Source of the DNA: Diaporthe sp. PMI_573
Taxonomy: Eukaryota; Ascomycota; Sordariomycetes; Diaporthales; Diaporthaceae
Reading direction: 5' to 3'
Length of the DNA stretch: 64,000 nucleotides
Assembly: GCA_021399435.1 (NCBI GenBank)
Contig: JAJTUP010000041.1
Coordinates: forward strand, 124,001 to 188,000
Every line of letters begins with the position of its first letter. Within the stretch, counting starts at the first letter, position 1. Position numbers and translations under genes: made by a program. Below are positions 46,776 through 57,706 of the stretch, piece after piece. The notes below the pieces were generated by a model. That model searched no databases and was not told the origin of the DNA. It was given only the letters and a program-made list of their open reading frames with translations.

Positions 46776-48626
46776 ACGTGCCCGGCCCGGATCTCGGCCC
46801 ACCCCCGTTCTCGGCCGCCCTCCGTCACCCACGCCGCCTTCGCCGTGACGCCGACGCCACCGCCACCACGATAGTTGACCCCATTTCTAATGGTGTTTCT
46901 GACTCTTCTGACCCGTCGCTATCTTCTGGTACCACGCCGGCTTCTATTTGGGTCCTCCGAATAGCCTCAATACCGGCGAAAAGCTTATTTGGGTCAAGTT
47001 GAACCTTCTTCCTTCGGACCGCCCTGCTAACTTCAATTTAGCGTTCTAGCTCCTGGGCTTTTTGTAAGGACATCGTCAGACTAACGTCTTTCTGGTCCTA
47101 GCTCTTGAGAATTTTCCTAAAGAGGAGTCGTTGTATAGGGCTCAGTTGCTTCTGACAGGCATACCGGGCTACCATGCTACGTAGCTCTTGAGACCGCTTA
47201 GGGGTTATAAAAAAGGTCCCTCGCGGTAGATAAAAGCACTTATTGGTATAAAAATGGCTACTAAAGCTATTACTAGTAGCTAATTCCAGCATTTTTACTT
47301 CCTTTACGTGGTTGTCTTTGATAAAGTAGCTTCTAAGTACCCTATGCTTAGATAACGGCTAAAGACCCGTTGCCTGCTAGCTAGAACAGATATTTGACTC
47401 CGTAAGTGCCTCTATTCAGGCCTTGTGATAGTAATAAAGGAAACGTTTCTTTGCTACGACTAACGATGAATTATGCCCTCCTTGTTGGCTGAGATGCTTC
47501 TTGAAGGTAGTCTTTAGAGGGCTAAAGACCGCTATATCTAGCGGTTGAAGCATATGTGAGGTATGGGCTGGCAAAAAAACGATATATACCTTATTTGAGA
47601 AGCATTCCTACATGAAATCTACCGTTGTGTGTATGTGGTGCCTATCGATCACGAGAAGGCGCCATTTAGAGGGGTCTTCCAGCGCCATCAGCGGAAGGAA
47701 GACCCTCCGAAGCTAGTGGATAGTGATAGGTTCCTCTATCCACCCCTTTTTCGTCACCATAAACTACCAGCCGTTATAATCTTTAAGGGCAATAGGAAAC
47801 CACTGCTACTAAATACTTAGTCTCTTGAAAATAATTAGAGGAATCAGGGACTTACTCATAGTAGAGATATACTTAAGGAAGGAGGTCTACGCTCTCGAAT
47901 TAAAGTCCTTCAGAAGAAGCTTGCTACCATCAGAATAGCTGATAGTTAGGGCCTTCTCTGACTTGCCCTCTATAAGCCTACCCTTGTCAGCGTTCCATCA
48001 GTTAGCTGGCTTAATTACCTTCACAATAGGTAGCCCCATGAAGTTAAACCACGACCCAACGTTCTATTTAGTGGCTACCCTAAGCTGCTTTGCTTTAACG
48101 TGCTGATACTTACAGATTCGGAGGATAGGGTGATGAAGGAGGAAGGCCCTTAGCTACTTTTTTCTGAGAGGATTAACCTCCTTCCCCGAGGAGCCTAGAC
48201 GGGCTGCCAGGGCCCTTGTTTCCTAGCGAGTCAGGGTATGGCCAAGGCTGCTTTGGTTGACTAAAAATATTGCTAATTAGTTCTCCTGATGGTTAGAAAG
48301 AACCCTTAGAGGGTTGGCGGCGATGTGATGGCTTTGGCAGCCGGCGAGACGACTTTGAAGTGTTGAGTGTGGAATATGCCAGGTCCTGGAAGCCTCCCTG
48401 ACGGGTATGCCATCCCTGACCGCCATGATGGCGTTGTGTATCTTAATTTCACTATAGGGCTTCATGATAACAAGGATAATGCCTGGAAGAAGTTTGGTGA
48501 CCAGAAAAAAAGTCCTTGTGAAGAAAACGTTGATTTTATAGGGGGTGGGTACAGACGCGTGTATGCGTGAACGTGGGTGTGGGCCGGCCGAGAACGGGGG
48601 TAGGCCGAGATCCGGGCCGGGCACGT
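46776..48626 (-). mobile_element. Fot1/pogo-like DNA transposon, copy 2 (degraded)
   Basis: This copy is also 1851 bp, flanked by TA (46774-46775 and 48627-48628). Its inverted repeats begin ACGTGCCCGGCCCGGATCTC and extend over 40 bp, so they differ from copy 1 in all but the ACGTnCCCGGCCCGG core. The transposase lies on the minus strand. The interior is far more AT-rich than copy 1, with many TA dinucleotides and stop codons that fit repeat-induced point mutation. Confidence 0.9.
46824..48465 (-). pseudogene. Fot1-like transposase, heavily mutated
   Basis: It starts MKPYSEIKIHNAIMAVRDG with WHIPHSTLQSRLAG, clearly a paralogue of the copy 1 transposase over its whole length (for example KNVGSWF/NVGSWFNF, ALTISYS, LQPLDIAVFSPLK, SHFYTNKCF). 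More than ten in-frame TAG/TAA stops sit mostly where copy 1 has Gln or Trp codons. The homopolymer that carries the frameshift in copy 1 is one base shorter here. The end coordinate is set by symmetry with copy 1. Confidence 0.8.
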
Positions 48627-48773
48627 TATTATAAGAAGCACCTTTGTATTGATCAATGTCGTTTGCGTCCCCAATCACTCGAAATATCTCGCTCCGCTTT
48701 CAATTCCCAGAACATATATTCAATAAAGTGCATTAACATGACCAAACGGTCTGTTTTGCGTCCACTCCTCGTT

Positions 48774-48868
48774 TGCGCCACCACGTGGGAGCTCGGAGCG
48801 AGTTGCAGGCGCAAACCACCACGGGGAGCTCGGAGCGAGTTGCAGGCGCAAACCACCACGGGGAGCTT
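48774..48868. repeat. 37-bp tandem repeat, about 2.5 copies
   Basis: Units at 48806-48842 and 48843-48868 (partial) follow a first incomplete unit from 48774. Each contains CACGGGGAGCTCGGAGCGAG and GGCGCAAACC. The repeat lies between the second transposon and the 3' end of the small acidic protein gene. Confidence 0.8.
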
Positions 48869-48904
48869 GCGACAGTGTAGTATGACTGTCAACCAATTGC
48901 CAGC

Positions 48905-49461
48905 CTAGGCACTCTCTTTGGCAGCCTCTGCTTTCTCAAGAGGGTCATCTGCCGCCGAAGTAGCCTCAGGGTCAATGTCATCTCCTCCAGCGTCCGCGAT
49001 AGCCTCGTCCAGTGCTGCCTCGCCCTTCAGTCCATCTTGAGCAGCTTGTCCGGTCTCCTTCTTCGCCTCGGCATTTTCGAGGGGATCTTCGGCTGCAGTG
49101 GTCACCTCTGTTGGAAAATGTGCTTAATATTCCATCTATCGAATCTATTCAAGACGGGAATTTGCCTTCCTTATATAGACGAAAGGGTTAGTCTCCCTAT
49201 TAGCTATAGATATCCATAGAAAGTCAGAGAATCTCTCTTGTACGCTATTAACCTCGTATAATGGAAGCTATTATAGTCTTATCTATACGAGGTTTATTAG
49301 TCGAGAGGCTATTATAGCTAGGGCTTTGCTCTAGCATATACGAGATGTCAGAGCGTATTTTTACAACCTCGGGGTCTGCAAAGCTCGGAGTCGTCAGTAA
49401 TTCCTAATTAGTCGGACCTCTCGCCACGGGATGCTCAAAGCTCACCTTTGGTTGGAGCCAT
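48905..49461 (-). CDS. Small acidic Ala/Glu-rich protein, interrupted by a solo LTR
   Basis: Exon 1 is 49461-49446 (MAPTK plus one base). As the sequence stands, an acceptor at 49108-49109 allows exon 2 at 49107-48905 and a 72-residue product (MAPTKEVTTAAEDPL...). The protein repeats the motif DPLENAEAKKE/DPLEKAEAAKE and is rich in Ala, Asp, Glu and Lys; it has no known domain. The original acceptor (TTTGCAG at 49376-49382, with a TACTGAC branch site upstream) lies on the far side of a 257-bp LTR, and would have given exon 2 starting DPEVTT. The LTR plus its target duplication created a new in-phase CAACAG acceptor. Function is unknown. Confidence 0.6.
49109..49365. mobile_element. Solo LTR, 257 bp, inserted in exon 2 of the acidic protein gene
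   Basis: The segment starts TGTTGGAAAATGTG and ends TTTTTACA, has TG..CA termini, and is flanked by the 5-base target duplication ACCTC (49104-49108 and 49366-49370). It has no coding capacity and contains an AT-rich internal inverted repeat around ATACGAGG. This is what remains after recombination between the two LTRs of a retrotransposon; the TGTTGGAA start is common in fungal Copia-type LTRs. Confidence 0.8.
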
Positions 49462-50153
49462 GGTGTCAAATGGTGAGCTAACAATGTAGAGTTGTGACTG
49501 AGGTTGATATGAGAGTTGAGACTGTAAAAATTGAGAGACGATATAAAATGGATCGAGTGGTCTATTAAATGCTGCCGTCGACGTTGATCACCGATGGCTA
49601 CTTGCAGCACAAGCCACCAAATCGTCAGTCATGCGCCACATCTTTGTGTGGCGTAAACCCATCGTCATTTGAGGTCACAGGCCTACTTGGATGTCCAATG
49701 GAAGTGAAGTGACGTCAAATCATGGCCATCGTCTTTTATTTCAGGGGGGGTTTTGGAAACACCCGATTGGCAAACTAATCTAAATCCCTCCGGGCTTGGC
49801 CCAGCTACGCGTTCTAGTCGCAACCACCACAGATTGTAGTCCGGCGACCAGTGCCCAGCATAGAGCCGTGTCCAAAAAAACAATACAATTTCTCTGATCT
49901 GCACTAAAGTCCCAGATCGCTCTTTTCTCGTATGTTGCAACGAGCCTCTGTCTTCTTTGTGCTTCCTCCCAACCCGTGTTCCTCACTAACTGTTGGCCGA
50001 TACTCTAAGCATGCATGGGATGTACGCGTCGCTCGTACAACGTGGAAACCAGAATCGTGCGTCGATGAGGCTCTATCCCATTTCCTGTGCGTGTCTATCC
50101 CATTGTGTTGATCGAATGGCATGCCCGGGGACCTCTTCTCGATATGTTTCCCT
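49462..50153. other. Intergenic region
   Basis: This holds the promoter of the acidic protein gene and the 3' flank of paralogue E. No other feature was recognised. Confidence 0.45.
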
Positions 50154-51617
50154 CTACCGCTCAAAGACGAGTCCGCAGTACCACTGGCTTCGCACAATCT
50201 TCTTCCACGTATCTATCGTCTCTTGGTCTGGCTTGACTCCAAACCAATGTAGCTTTGCGTCTGGCATCGCCGAGCGGTCATCCCGTGGTGGCACTGTCAT
50301 CCCGACAGAAAAGCTGGCCCAGCTGATATTTCCACCGTAGAAGCCATCGGAGGATGAAGAGGTCATTGTGACGTAGAAATAGTTTATGTTCGGCATTTGT
50401 GGCAATAAATGTGTGATAGAGTCGTAAAAAATCCCGGCACAGGCAGCACGGTTCAAAGGTGCCTGCCTGAAATGGCCCCAAATTAGGAGTTTTCTCAGGT
50501 TAGGCCAGGTTGGGAGGCTATGCTGAGTCCTTCCATTCGTGCACCATGACTGTCTCAGAAAGTGTTGCACATCGACTACGTTCTCGAGACGGAGCTCCTC
50601 GAGTCTCTCGAGTCTGGAGGACATAGTAAAGATCGATTGGCTTAACTGAAGTGAAGGGTGGCTGTAACGCGCCATGGAACGGAGCGCGAGCGTCTTGAGT
50701 TTGGATCTTTGAAAACTTGGGGCTGATTGTCCTTCTGCGGCGTTGTTAGAACTATGTCGCTGGCATTGTCAGGTACGGGAAAACTCACCTGCAACCATCT
50801 CCGCGACCGCGGGCGACCCAAGGTCCTCGTCAAACTGGATAAAGACTGACGTCGCATTCGGCAGTCTCGCTAGTAGCTGAAACATAGATGCGGGCTGAAC
50901 TTGAATTGTCCAGTCGATCATTTTATACCATTGGAAAGAGCCAATGCATGCGACCTCAGGGAAGCCTGAAGTATCAATTCTCAGGTTGGTGCACCAGCGC
51001 TGGCGGGGCCGCCATCTTATTACTCCTTCGAAGCCCCGGGACCTCTTTTCGTCGAACTTGTATTCGAGGGCGAGCGGGTCCCGATCACGGGGCCAGCTCT
51101 TGAGGATTCCGAATAGTCGCCCGAAGACTGATGTTGCTACACTTTCTGCATGAAGTTTCAAGGAGATGGTCCCATCATTTTCCACGGCGTTGCTGCTATG
51201 ATCGCTAATAGCAATTGTTGTGTCGGTCGATGATTCTGTCTGACACCTGAGAGCGACGAGAAAGATCGAGACACAAATTTCCGAGACGAAGTTCATGCGA
51301 TCTTCGGTGCATATTGTCTCAAGGCCGTCCAGGTCGTTCGTATTGTCGATATCGTTTGGGTCGCGGTTAATATCACCAACCATAAGCGAGAGAGAATGGA
51401 ATGTGATCTTCTCAACCACAGACTTCCACTGCATGTCAACTGTGGCATATGATGACAGTGGGGCAAAGTTACGCCACCGGGACTGTTGACAAATAATGGG
51501 CCATGTCGTTGCCCTGCGGTAGTCGAGGAGGAACTGCTGGATGATAAGCAGGCGAAGTTCGTAAGGGAGAAGAGGATACTGGTGAAAGGATGGAGCGGAG
51601 CCAATTGAGGACTCCAT
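50154..51617 (-). CDS. F-box-like protein, array paralogue E
   Basis: Two exons, 51617-50789 and 50734-50154, give 469 residues. It begins MESSIGSAPSFHQYPLLPYELRLLIIQQFLL, with the F-box-like core. The MQWKSVVEKITFHSLSL segment matches the equivalent part of A-C. A LARLPNATSVFIQFDEDL segment precedes the phase-1 intron at the family position. After it come RLERLEELRLENVVDVQHFL and LPTWPNLRKLLIWG, the leucine-rich-like pattern of the family. The protein ends shortly after DTWKKIVRSQWYCGL, so it lacks the C-terminal tail of A-C, like D. An insertion of about 60 polar residues (roughly 115-175) is specific to this copy. Confidence 0.7.
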
Positions 51618-52649
51618 TCTCGCGTATTGGAGGTTTGTACTCGTGATTCAGACTGGCTCAATGCTGGCTTTAACGGGCACGGAAATGGAAATGGAGCATG
51701 CGTGTGCTTCTGAAATTTTTACGAAGGAAGGATATGAGATTCAAAGGGCCGAGTGGCTCGAAAGCATTTGTAGCCAGCAATTGGCTGGTAAATTGGTCAA
51801 AATATGGAACTAGATGTCCTCCATCATGGCCTTAGGACACTAGTGGACCTAAGCGGAACTACAAAAGCTCTTATGCTTGAATAGGCTTAAATTGAATGAA
51901 GCTAAGAGTCCGCCGGCGCGGTTGGATTGTGGCCCTGGCATACCAGCTAGATGGGCGGAGGCAACTCAAATGCTCTTCTCAACTCGAACCCTTTCTTTGC
52001 CCGTATGAAACGTGGATACCCACCCCCCCCCAATATGGTATTATTTTCTTTTGCCTTTAGCTACTGCTCAACACTCATGATGGTCAAAAGGGCTATCCGT
52101 CTTCATGAGAGACATAATCTTAGGTCGTATTATAACCCAGTCACATGGCCAGTGCCAAAGCAGTGATGCAAGGACACGTCTGAGGGAACAGAACAGTGTA
52201 AATCGTAAGCCATAAATCAGAGCTGTTAGCTTCGCACTACCAATCTTTGATGATATAACCCTCAACTCCGGGGCACGAAATACCACATGGTCTGGTCCAA
52301 GAATCCTAGGAACGGCTGCTCGAGACTTTCCGCCACATATTTGCAGTGATGGGGTAGACAAATTGTCCAAGGCCAACTTTGTAGACAGATTTGTAGCAGC
52401 ATACAAGTTCCACAACTGATAACCCCCCTCTGTCTCCACAAACCCACGGCTGCTATTGCTTCGCGCGATTCATTCATGCTGAACAAGTCCACCAGATTCC
52501 GGCGTAAGAAAGGAGTTGGCGCTGTAGGTACGCTGAAGTGGCAGGTATTTAACATCGCAGTTGAGAGAGGACAAAGTGGTGATTGCTGTCTCCTGATCGG
52601 TGTGAATGCGCAAATCATACGGCTGGCGGTGAATCTTGTTGGTGTGAGG
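51618..52649. other. Intergenic region
   Basis: This contains the paralogue E promoter. A minus frame (about 52100-52440, including ICGGKSRAAVPRILGPDHV) reads protein-like but could not be assigned or joined to a gene. Confidence 0.4.
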
Positions 52650-53731
52650 CTATCCCGAGCGTTCGGAGGAGCCAGGCTGGTAGTGCGCGGGTCTGCAAGA
52701 GGTGTCGACGACCGGATCTCCATCAAAGCTCCTGAGGAGTTTCCGCATCATCGGAAGACAGCAGGCAATGATGGCCAGCCCGGTCTCTACCTCGCCCCAG
52801 AGGACGAACGAGCCGATCTTGTAGAGCCGATCGGAGGCCCTCGTGTTGGCGGGCTCCTCGAGCTGGGCTGGGATACGGAGAATCGCCGCGAGGCAGGCGA
52901 TGCCGCCCATAGCTAGGATGGCGCCCGTCGACAGCTTGAGACTCCTCTTCATGTTGAGACCGCGGATGATGAGCACGGGTGTCACGGCAAGCGCAATATC
53001 CACGAGGGTGTAGACGCCTACCACGACCCAGTAGAGGATGGAGATGGTCTTGCTGGAGTCTTGGCATCTTCCGTTGGGGTTACAGCGTATCAAAAAAGTA
53101 AAGAGTCCGGCCATGGTTGATATGACCACAGCGAGCATCATGAGCCAGATAGCCAAGGTAGTCCTCCGTTGACCCGTCCCATTGTTGATTCGGAGCAGCG
53201 TGCTGCAGATGCTGGCTTTGGTGGAGCCCATGGCAATCAGGTAAGTCACGTTGAGCCCTAAATACTCTGGTGTCAGTATGCTGGAGAAAGACAGAGTTAT
53301 CATGTGGCAAATAAATGGACTGCTGGAAAAGGCGTGAAGAGTTGGGGTGGCTTACAGTATATCGACTGTGCGGCACTCTCCAGCATGGGCATGGTTAGCA
53401 TCGAATCTGGCGTGCCAATGCCCACTGTTGTGCCCCATGCTGTGACGGCATACAGAGCCAAGTTCGAGATCTTCCAAGTTGTTAGCCCTCCAATATCAGT
53501 CTCATTTCCACGAGACTCCTTCGCCATCGCTATGTTCTGACGTACCAGGCCTAGCCATGTAAGACCGTCATCGACGAAGAAGCTTCGCTCACGGATACGC
53601 TGCCACGTACGAAGGCCGACTGCAGTCATGCTGGCGACACAGAGCAGGACCGAGATGGTGAAGATGATCTCTGCGAAACCTGTCGGCTTGAGGAAGCTGG
53701 GCCCCGTCATGGATATCGGGTGCGGAGCCAT
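52650..53731 (-). CDS. Rhodopsin-domain (Pth11/SAT-like) integral membrane protein
   Basis: Three exons, 53731-53546, 53470-53356 and 53257-52650, give 302 residues in consistent phase. Family marks include FFVDDGLTWLGL after the first membrane span, the KASICSTLLRI segment, CQDSSKTISILYWVVVGVYTLVDIALAV and the long GSFVLWGEVETGLAIIACCLPMMRKLL before the cytosolic tail. Seven hydrophobic segments can be placed. The first intron has a length divisible by three and stays open, but splicing restores the conserved loop. The protein is distinct from the homologue at 1604-2722. The ligand or role is unknown; some relatives act as Pth11-type plasma membrane receptors. Confidence 0.75.
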
Positions 53732-54295
53732 TCTTTGGGGTCAGGTGGTGATACGACCTGAAGCAGATGATTGACGAATCCAAGAACGGTCTTACTTGGT
53801 GCAGTTGAGAAGTTCTGTCGATGGGAAGGAAGAGTGTCCAGTAAGGCTTCGTCCAGACGGCGAAGAAATTGTGATAGGTCGAATTCAAGTGGTCTGCAAG
53901 ATAGAAAAAACATTCAACCATAATACAAACCGTCTGTGGGGAAGTGAATCAGGAGCTCCCGAGGGTCCCTAGGCCTGGGAAATACTCTAATCAATGGCAT
54001 GGGAGATTCAAGCACGACGGACAAGGCCGAGGTGAAGTGAATTTCCCAGCAGTCACTGCACGCGCCGGGGCTGATGGACACGTAGCGGTTGAAACCAAAT
54101 TGATTTGAAGATATTGACACTGAGTTGTCACCCACAGGGCCTTTTTCCCATTACCAAAATGCAATGCCGTGATTTATGCTGCCAGAATGCAATGCCCTAT
54201 GCCGTATTCTACCAGAATGCAGATTTCGAGGTGATACACTAACTTCGTACAAAAGAACCTCCTTGGGTGACCATACACCCTGGGGCACCCTTAAC
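53732..54295. other. Intergenic region
   Basis: Near 54155-54225 the motif CCAGAATGCA recurs three times with small changes. No gene is visible. Confidence 0.45.
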
Positions 54296-54782
54296 TTAGT
54301 TAGAAAAGGTGACAGAACGGGCCGTGGCGCAGCCAGAGGTGTCAATAATGGACCAGAGCGCACAGTTCGCCTGGGGGACGAGGCCGATGGAGCAGCCGGA
54401 CAAGATCCCAGTCAGCGTGACGGCCCGTCCGTAGTTGGCAGGGCTGTTCTGGACGCTGCCCGCGAACGACGAGATCTGGCCGTTGACGATGGCGAAGCTA
54501 AATTATCCACGTGTTAGCATTGCACTGTGACGTTGGGCTTGGCCAAGCTTGCCCTTGGAGGTCGCAAGTGCCGGACTGGCGAGCCTCGATGTCGCGCTTG
54601 GTTGCCGGGGCTTCGTCGAGGTTCACGACGGCCGTGTCCACCAGGGCCTGGTAGGCGGGGTCGACTTCACCCATGATGGCTTCATAGGTGGCGACGGTGG
54701 GGTATGTGCGAGGCTGAAGCGATGGTGCGGCAGAGACAGTGGCAATGAGTGCCACGATGGCATTGAGGTAAGAGGGCTGCAT
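54296..54782 (-). CDS. Small secreted protein with four cysteines, probable GC-AG intron
   Basis: Two exons, 54782-54553 and 54497-54296, give 143 residues. Residues 1-19 (MQPSYLNAIVALIATVSAA) form a signal peptide. A Lys-Arg pair at about 62-63 fits a Kex2 cut, after which the mature part begins DIEARQSGTC. The second exon encodes FAIVNGQISSF, GCSIGL, ANCAL and SGCATA and ends SVTFSN. The four cysteines could form two disulfides. Reading through without splicing gives a stop, so an intron is needed. The best one runs from GCAAGC at 54552 to TTTAG at 54498, with a GCTAAC branch site. I recognise no family; a cell-wall or effector role is possible. Confidence 0.6.
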
Positions 54783-57706
54783 GTTGGGTTGTATTGGGTG
54801 GTGGTGTTTGAGATATGAATGATTCAGGACCTTGTTGGGAGATTAATGCAGTGACAGATCTTGAAGAACTCGAAGTTGCGTGTTGGGATGAGAGTCGTGA
54901 CATCTGGAGCGAAGGTTCATCGCCCTTATATATATTTCCTCTTCCACCAAGACCATTGCCCGATTACCTGGCACCTCCCTAGATCGATTCAATACCATCA
55001 TCTATCGCCAGTGGCTGATACCATTGGACTCTGGCATATCACCCAAGCTTCACCATTCCCCGGTGGCCATATGCCCGTGATGGATCACACACCCTCACCT
55101 CTCCCTTATCAAGGGAAAAGCGTTCTTGCTCATGCAGCTCAGCTCGCTCCACTGAGATCTTGTCATTTCCACGATCAATATGCTACTCTCAACATCACGA
55201 GGTCGGATTTAAGAGTAGTACTGCCGGTGGGTTGCGGCTGTAACCTGGGACGGAAGCATGCTCGATCTCGGCGGGCGGGCCTAGTGAAAATGAAGCGGAT
55301 GCGTTGATAGGGAATATCGAATCGGGTCTTGTTTCGGCTTTTCCGACAAGTGGTTCTCTTATGAGAATCACACTATCTATATTTTCGAGCAGTTCCGGAA
55401 TCCGGGGTTGCTTTTCGGCGTGCATTCTGTGTTTTCTCTCCTTGAGCTATAGTCGAGACACGACAAACTCTGGTGCGTTGAGCATGGCGTTCTATACAAG
55501 CCTCGGCGTTGACTGGCGAAAGATTTCTGCGGGACGGGGAGAGGGAGAGATGGTTAATAGGGCACGTCGTGTAAACGTCATCCATGCCTGTTCCAGAGAG
55601 CGAGGTGTAGAGATTGGTGCGGGCTCCAGGGCAAGCTCCGCGATCCTTTTGTTGGTTATTGTTTGTCAAGAAGTGGAATAATGTTGGTAGTGGCTCCTCA
55701 CTCATGGAGTATGGCTCTGACATTGGGTTTCTGGTGTGATTAGCTTGCAGGAGTCTACTCTCAACTGGTCGACCATTCGATCATACCTCAGGAATGGGGC
55801 TCGACACCAGCCCAGATCTCGTACCTTCCTGATTTGGTGACGGCTCCGGAGTATTATCAGTTGAAACGTTGTGCCCCGCAAGATCAAAAACTGAGGAGTT
55901 CAGTTGTGAGCCGGCTTTCCCCCTGTTATGATCAGGAGTCAATCACGACGAAGGATGCTTCCCAACACACGAGGCATTGTGAATGGCTGAAGGTCTTCTC
56001 TAGCATTCCGATTGGCCCCAGTTGCCCACCATCCATCACAGGGGTGGACATATGCGTAGACGCCGACGTTAGATCTAGATTCAGTGTCGGCCCTCCACAC
56101 CTCATGCTCCGAGATGAGAGCTCGCAGCTCCATTTATAGAATTTGTTACAAGACGAGATTTCGGGCTGCTGCTTGCTATAGGACGTGAGACAGGTCGTGA
56201 CAAAAGGCCAGACTTCTTCTTCTGGGTGCTGTCAACACCATGTGGTCTCGAACCTTGTGGCGTACAAGCTCATTCATTTTGATAGGGCAGGCCGTCAACA
56301 GAATCATATGCAAGCCTGACAGGCAATTAACTCGACAGTAAGTTTAGACCCAGAAATACTCCAAGGTCCCCTCATCAAGTATGGATACATAGCTACAGAT
56401 GATGTCGCATCACTCCTCCTCGGCAAACAATAGTTTGTACCGGGCTTCTTCATTAGGCAAGACAATGAATGCCAAGACCTCCTTCGTCGTCGGATTGAAT
56501 GGTCCGCCGAGAAGCAACCTTAAACTCAGACTTATCGGAATACCGAATGCAACCCCCACGCCGTGCCGTACGCCATCGTGAACGGCTCTGGGCCCAGCTG
56601 GATCGCGGGGCCTCTGGATCGACGTTATCTAATTCCCGTGAGCGAGCCGGAGAATATGCAGCGGTTCTGAGATCGCTGGACGCCTAAAATATTCCCGATC
56701 GGGATCCGGCTGACACCCAGCTCGGTGTGCGTCTAAACTCTTGGCTTGTTAGCACAATCGCCAGTATTGTGCTTGGTGTTTTGGGGATAGGGATAAGGGA
56801 CAAAAATATTAGTCGATTGCCGTAGATGCGTCTTTGGTCAACAATCTTGGCAACTACAGTTGAGTGAATACGTTCGCGGAAATAACCGTACACAAACCAC
56901 CGATTCAGATCGAGACAGCTCTTGCTACACTCTAGAAATTGCAGAGCCGAAGGCCCTCTGAGACTGAACTCTTGATGGATCGGAGCAAACAGGTACAATC
57001 AGATTAGGCGTTGGCCTCAGTCAGCCAGTCGCCATCACGCAGCTCTGCTGAGGAACCTGCCTGGTATGTCAGCCGAGTCATGATGTCAGCAAGGAGAACG
57101 TCTTGCCATAACCTTTACCTCGGTGGTAACATTGGGCTTTGGAACAATTCATAGCTTGCTAGGCGCTATTGAGGAAATAATGGTTAGCTTCAACAGCGGA
57201 TAAAAGCTCTTCCCTCGCCGTGAACAGGCTAATATCCTAGCATGTGATGAACCTGGCTCATGTAGCAACGAGCGGCCGCTCCAGGAAGTTTATTGGTTCA
57301 TCAAGACGACCTCTCCCTGCACGAAATGGGCAAGCATGGGTAAGTCAAACGTGCTCTGGTCTTTCTTTGCAACAGATTCTGTACCAGATTGTCGGATCAA
57401 GAGCCTGTTCTTTTCTCAACGGCAAATGTGATGCGCAGGCCAGCAATATCAGTAAACATTGGGGGACAAAGAGACCGGTAACGTTGCAGATCCACTTCGC
57501 GAATATGTGATTCCAAAAGATCGGCACAGGGACGCCCAACCTGGTTAATATACTCATGGTTCCGAGTGGAGAGTAAGCCCTAGGACTGAACCCCCTCTTT
57601 GCGTTCAACTACAAACGAAATAATATTGTCAACTCCCTTATAAACCTCCGCACAGAACACGAAGCTGCTCGTCAACAAACGTCGGAAGCAGTTGCGCTTG
57701 TGAAAG
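54783..57706. other. 2.9 kb gene-poor region
   Basis: No gene could be supported. Short frames near 55834-56139 and 55939-56133 overlap on opposite strands. The right end contains the P450 promoter. Confidence 0.4.
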
